A DNA stretch of 5,377 nucleotides. Source: Patescibacteria group bacterium (GTDB taxonomy: Bacteria > Patescibacteriota > Minisyncoccia > Phycocordibacterales > CAIRYW01). Made by a program: the position numbers and the translations under genes. Shown in pieces: positions 4,894-5,377 of the stretch (positions are counted from its first letter, which is position 1; every line of letters begins with the position of its first letter). Location of the stretch: positions 1-5,377 of the forward strand of contig JAUPVJ010000067.1 in assembly GCA_030917145.1 (NCBI GenBank), in the 5' to 3' direction. Below the pieces are notes generated by a model. That model ran no database searches and was not told where the DNA came from. It worked only from the letters and a program-made list of their open reading frames with translations.

Positions 4894-4922
4894 TTGACTT
4901 TCTCAAAAAAATAGTATACTAT
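4894..4922 (+). promoter_or_regulatory. Promoter of the cold-shock protein gene
   Basis: TTGACT (4894-4899) is 17 bases from TACTAT (4917-4922), or 15 bases from the better hexamer TATACT (4915-4920). The start site would fall near 4928, well upstream of the coding start, unlike the leaderless layout elsewhere in the window. Confidence 0.65.
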
Positions 4923-4927
4923 TGAGG

Positions 4928-5003
4928 CATAAAGGTTATAGTTTAAAAAGGAGTCGATCGTATTTATCTTTATTTTCGTTTTAGTAATAAGCAACAAGCT
5001 TCA
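4928..5003 (+). promoter_or_regulatory. Long 5' leader of the cold-shock gene with a displaced Shine-Dalgarno sequence
   Basis: The leader is about 75 nt, exact start inferred from the promoter. It carries AAGGAG at 4948-4953, the only strong Shine-Dalgarno match in the window, but this lies about 50 bases from the ATG at 5004, too far for ordinary use. Downstream of it the sequence is U-rich (4961-4983). The bases next to the ATG have no ribosome binding site of their own. Long leaders that change structure with temperature are known for cspA-type genes; whether this one does so is inference. Confidence 0.45.
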
Positions 5004-5201
5004 ATGACTGGTACAATAAAAAAGCTTACAGACAAAGGTTTCGGCTTCATCACAGCAGAAGGAATGGGAAAGGATTTATTCTTTCACAGTAACTCTCTTG
5101 TAGGTGTAGCATTTGATGAACTTCGAGAAGGAGACAACGTTTCTTTCGAGACAGAAGATTCTCCAAAAGGAATGAGTGCTGTAGACGTAAAAAGAGTTTA
5201 A
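5004..5201 (+). CDS. Cold-shock domain protein (CspA family)
   Basis: The 65-residue protein is a complete single cold-shock domain, a five-stranded OB fold that binds single-stranded RNA and DNA. The RNA-binding motifs are present: RNP1 KGFGFI at residues 11-16 and RNP2 LFFH at 25-28. The rest follows the family, including GTIKKLTDKGFGFI (3-16), EGDNVSFE (42-49) and SPKGMSAVDV (53-62). The aromatic and asparagine positions of E. coli CspA's KWFN motif are replaced by KKLT (6-9), as in many short bacterial variants. It should act in the cytosol as an RNA chaperone. The start is fixed by the family's usual N terminus. The gene has its own promoter, a long leader and a strong terminator, so it is a single-gene unit. 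Not all Csp paralogues are cold-induced. Confidence 0.96.
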   Translation: MTGTIKKLTDKGFGFITAEGMGKDLFFHSNSLVGVAFDELREGDNVSFETEDSPKGMSAVDVKRV

Positions 5202-5210
5202 TCTCTTAAA

Positions 5211-5240
5211 AACACCTCGCGAAAGCGAGGTGTTTTTTTT
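5211..5240 (+). terminator. Rho-independent terminator of the cold-shock gene
   Basis: A perfect 10-bp stem (AACACCTCGC at 5211-5220 with GCGAGGTGTT at 5225-5234) closes a GAAA tetraloop and runs into an eight-T tract (5233-5240). It lies 9 bases past the TAA and is the strongest canonical terminator in the window. Confidence 0.95.
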
Positions 5241-5262
5241 GTTCCAGAGAAAAGCACTAGGT

Positions 5263-5377
5263 CAAAAATAGCAGAAAATTTTTGTAGTGCAAAAATAGCA
5301 GAAAATTTTAAACAGCTTCGCTATTTAAAATCTTTCTGCATGATTTTTGTAGTGCAAAAATAGCAGAAAATTTTAAA
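5263..5377. repeat. Direct repeats truncated by the right window edge
   Basis: The 20-mer CAAAAATAGCAGAAAATTTT occurs three times, at 5263-5282, 5290-5309 and 5355-5374. The last two copies belong to an identical 35-bp unit (5278-5312 and 5343-5377), offset by 65 bases and separated by 30 bases. Each 35-bp unit starts with a small inverted repeat, ATTTTTG-TAGTG-CAAAAAT. Copies 1 and 2 share junction bases, so the first looks like a partial unit. No open frame of note covers the region on either strand, and the array may continue beyond the window. Confidence 0.85.
5298..5340. repeat. Imperfect inverted repeat within the direct-repeat region
   Basis: GCAGAAAATTTTAAA (5298-5312) is complementary to TTTAAAATCTTTCTGC (5325-5340), except for one bulged base, around a 12-base loop. 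The left arm belongs to the direct repeat; the right arm lies in the unique part. The hairpin lacks the T-tract of a terminator on the plus strand, and the T-rich flank on the minus strand is irregular. Confidence 0.75.

Noticed and set aside
5278..5377. CRISPR array
   Set aside because: There are only two full units, the 'spacer' is partly complementary to the repeat, and no cas gene is visible. Kept as a repeat finding with a test rather than annotated as CRISPR.

Overview
The window looks like a piece of a small, AT-rich bacterial genome, most likely a Candidate Phyla Radiation (Patescibacteria) member. The clues are compact genes, a single-domain response regulator, small uncharacterised membrane proteins, a DUF305 protein, a minimal cold-shock protein, and almost no Shine-Dalgarno sequences. 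Instead, several start codons have a -10-like box 6 to 8 bases upstream, which suggests leaderless mRNAs. The lineage is inferred from style; there is no rRNA or marker gene here. The code appears standard.

Layout, left to right. (1) 1-321: the 3' end of a more GC-rich gene, possibly a P-loop nucleoside-kinase-like protein, with its terminator. (2) 383-634, minus: a short YdeI/OmpD-associated domain protein. (3) 715-1735, plus: a DoxX-like four-helix membrane protein, then a PQ-loop-like seven-helix membrane protein. Each has its own -10 box and a long symmetrical hairpin terminator. (4) 1794-2207, minus: a Met/His-rich, membrane-anchored DUF305 protein. It diverges from an unrecognised 117-aa basic protein (2271-2624), and the two promoters occupy the same stretch of DNA. 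(5) 2655-4853: a two-component module, with a single-domain receiver on the minus strand diverging from an operon of a polytopic Met/His-containing membrane protein and a short histidine kinase. (6) 4894-5240: a cold-shock protein gene with its own promoter, a roughly 75-nt leader containing the window's only good Shine-Dalgarno sequence, and a perfect GAAA-loop terminator. (7) 5263-5377: direct and inverted repeats that run off the right edge.

How the genes may work together. The kinase has almost no extracytoplasmic domain, and the gene 7 bases upstream encodes a multi-helix membrane protein. The simplest reading is that the membrane protein senses a signal, the kinase passes it on, and the divergent receiver is the phosphate acceptor. 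The DUF305 protein next door and the Met/His residues of the membrane protein suggest copper or another soft metal as the signal. This is a hypothesis, not a demonstrated function. No gene-free stretch exceeds 300 bases, and I saw no tRNA, rRNA or insertion sequence.
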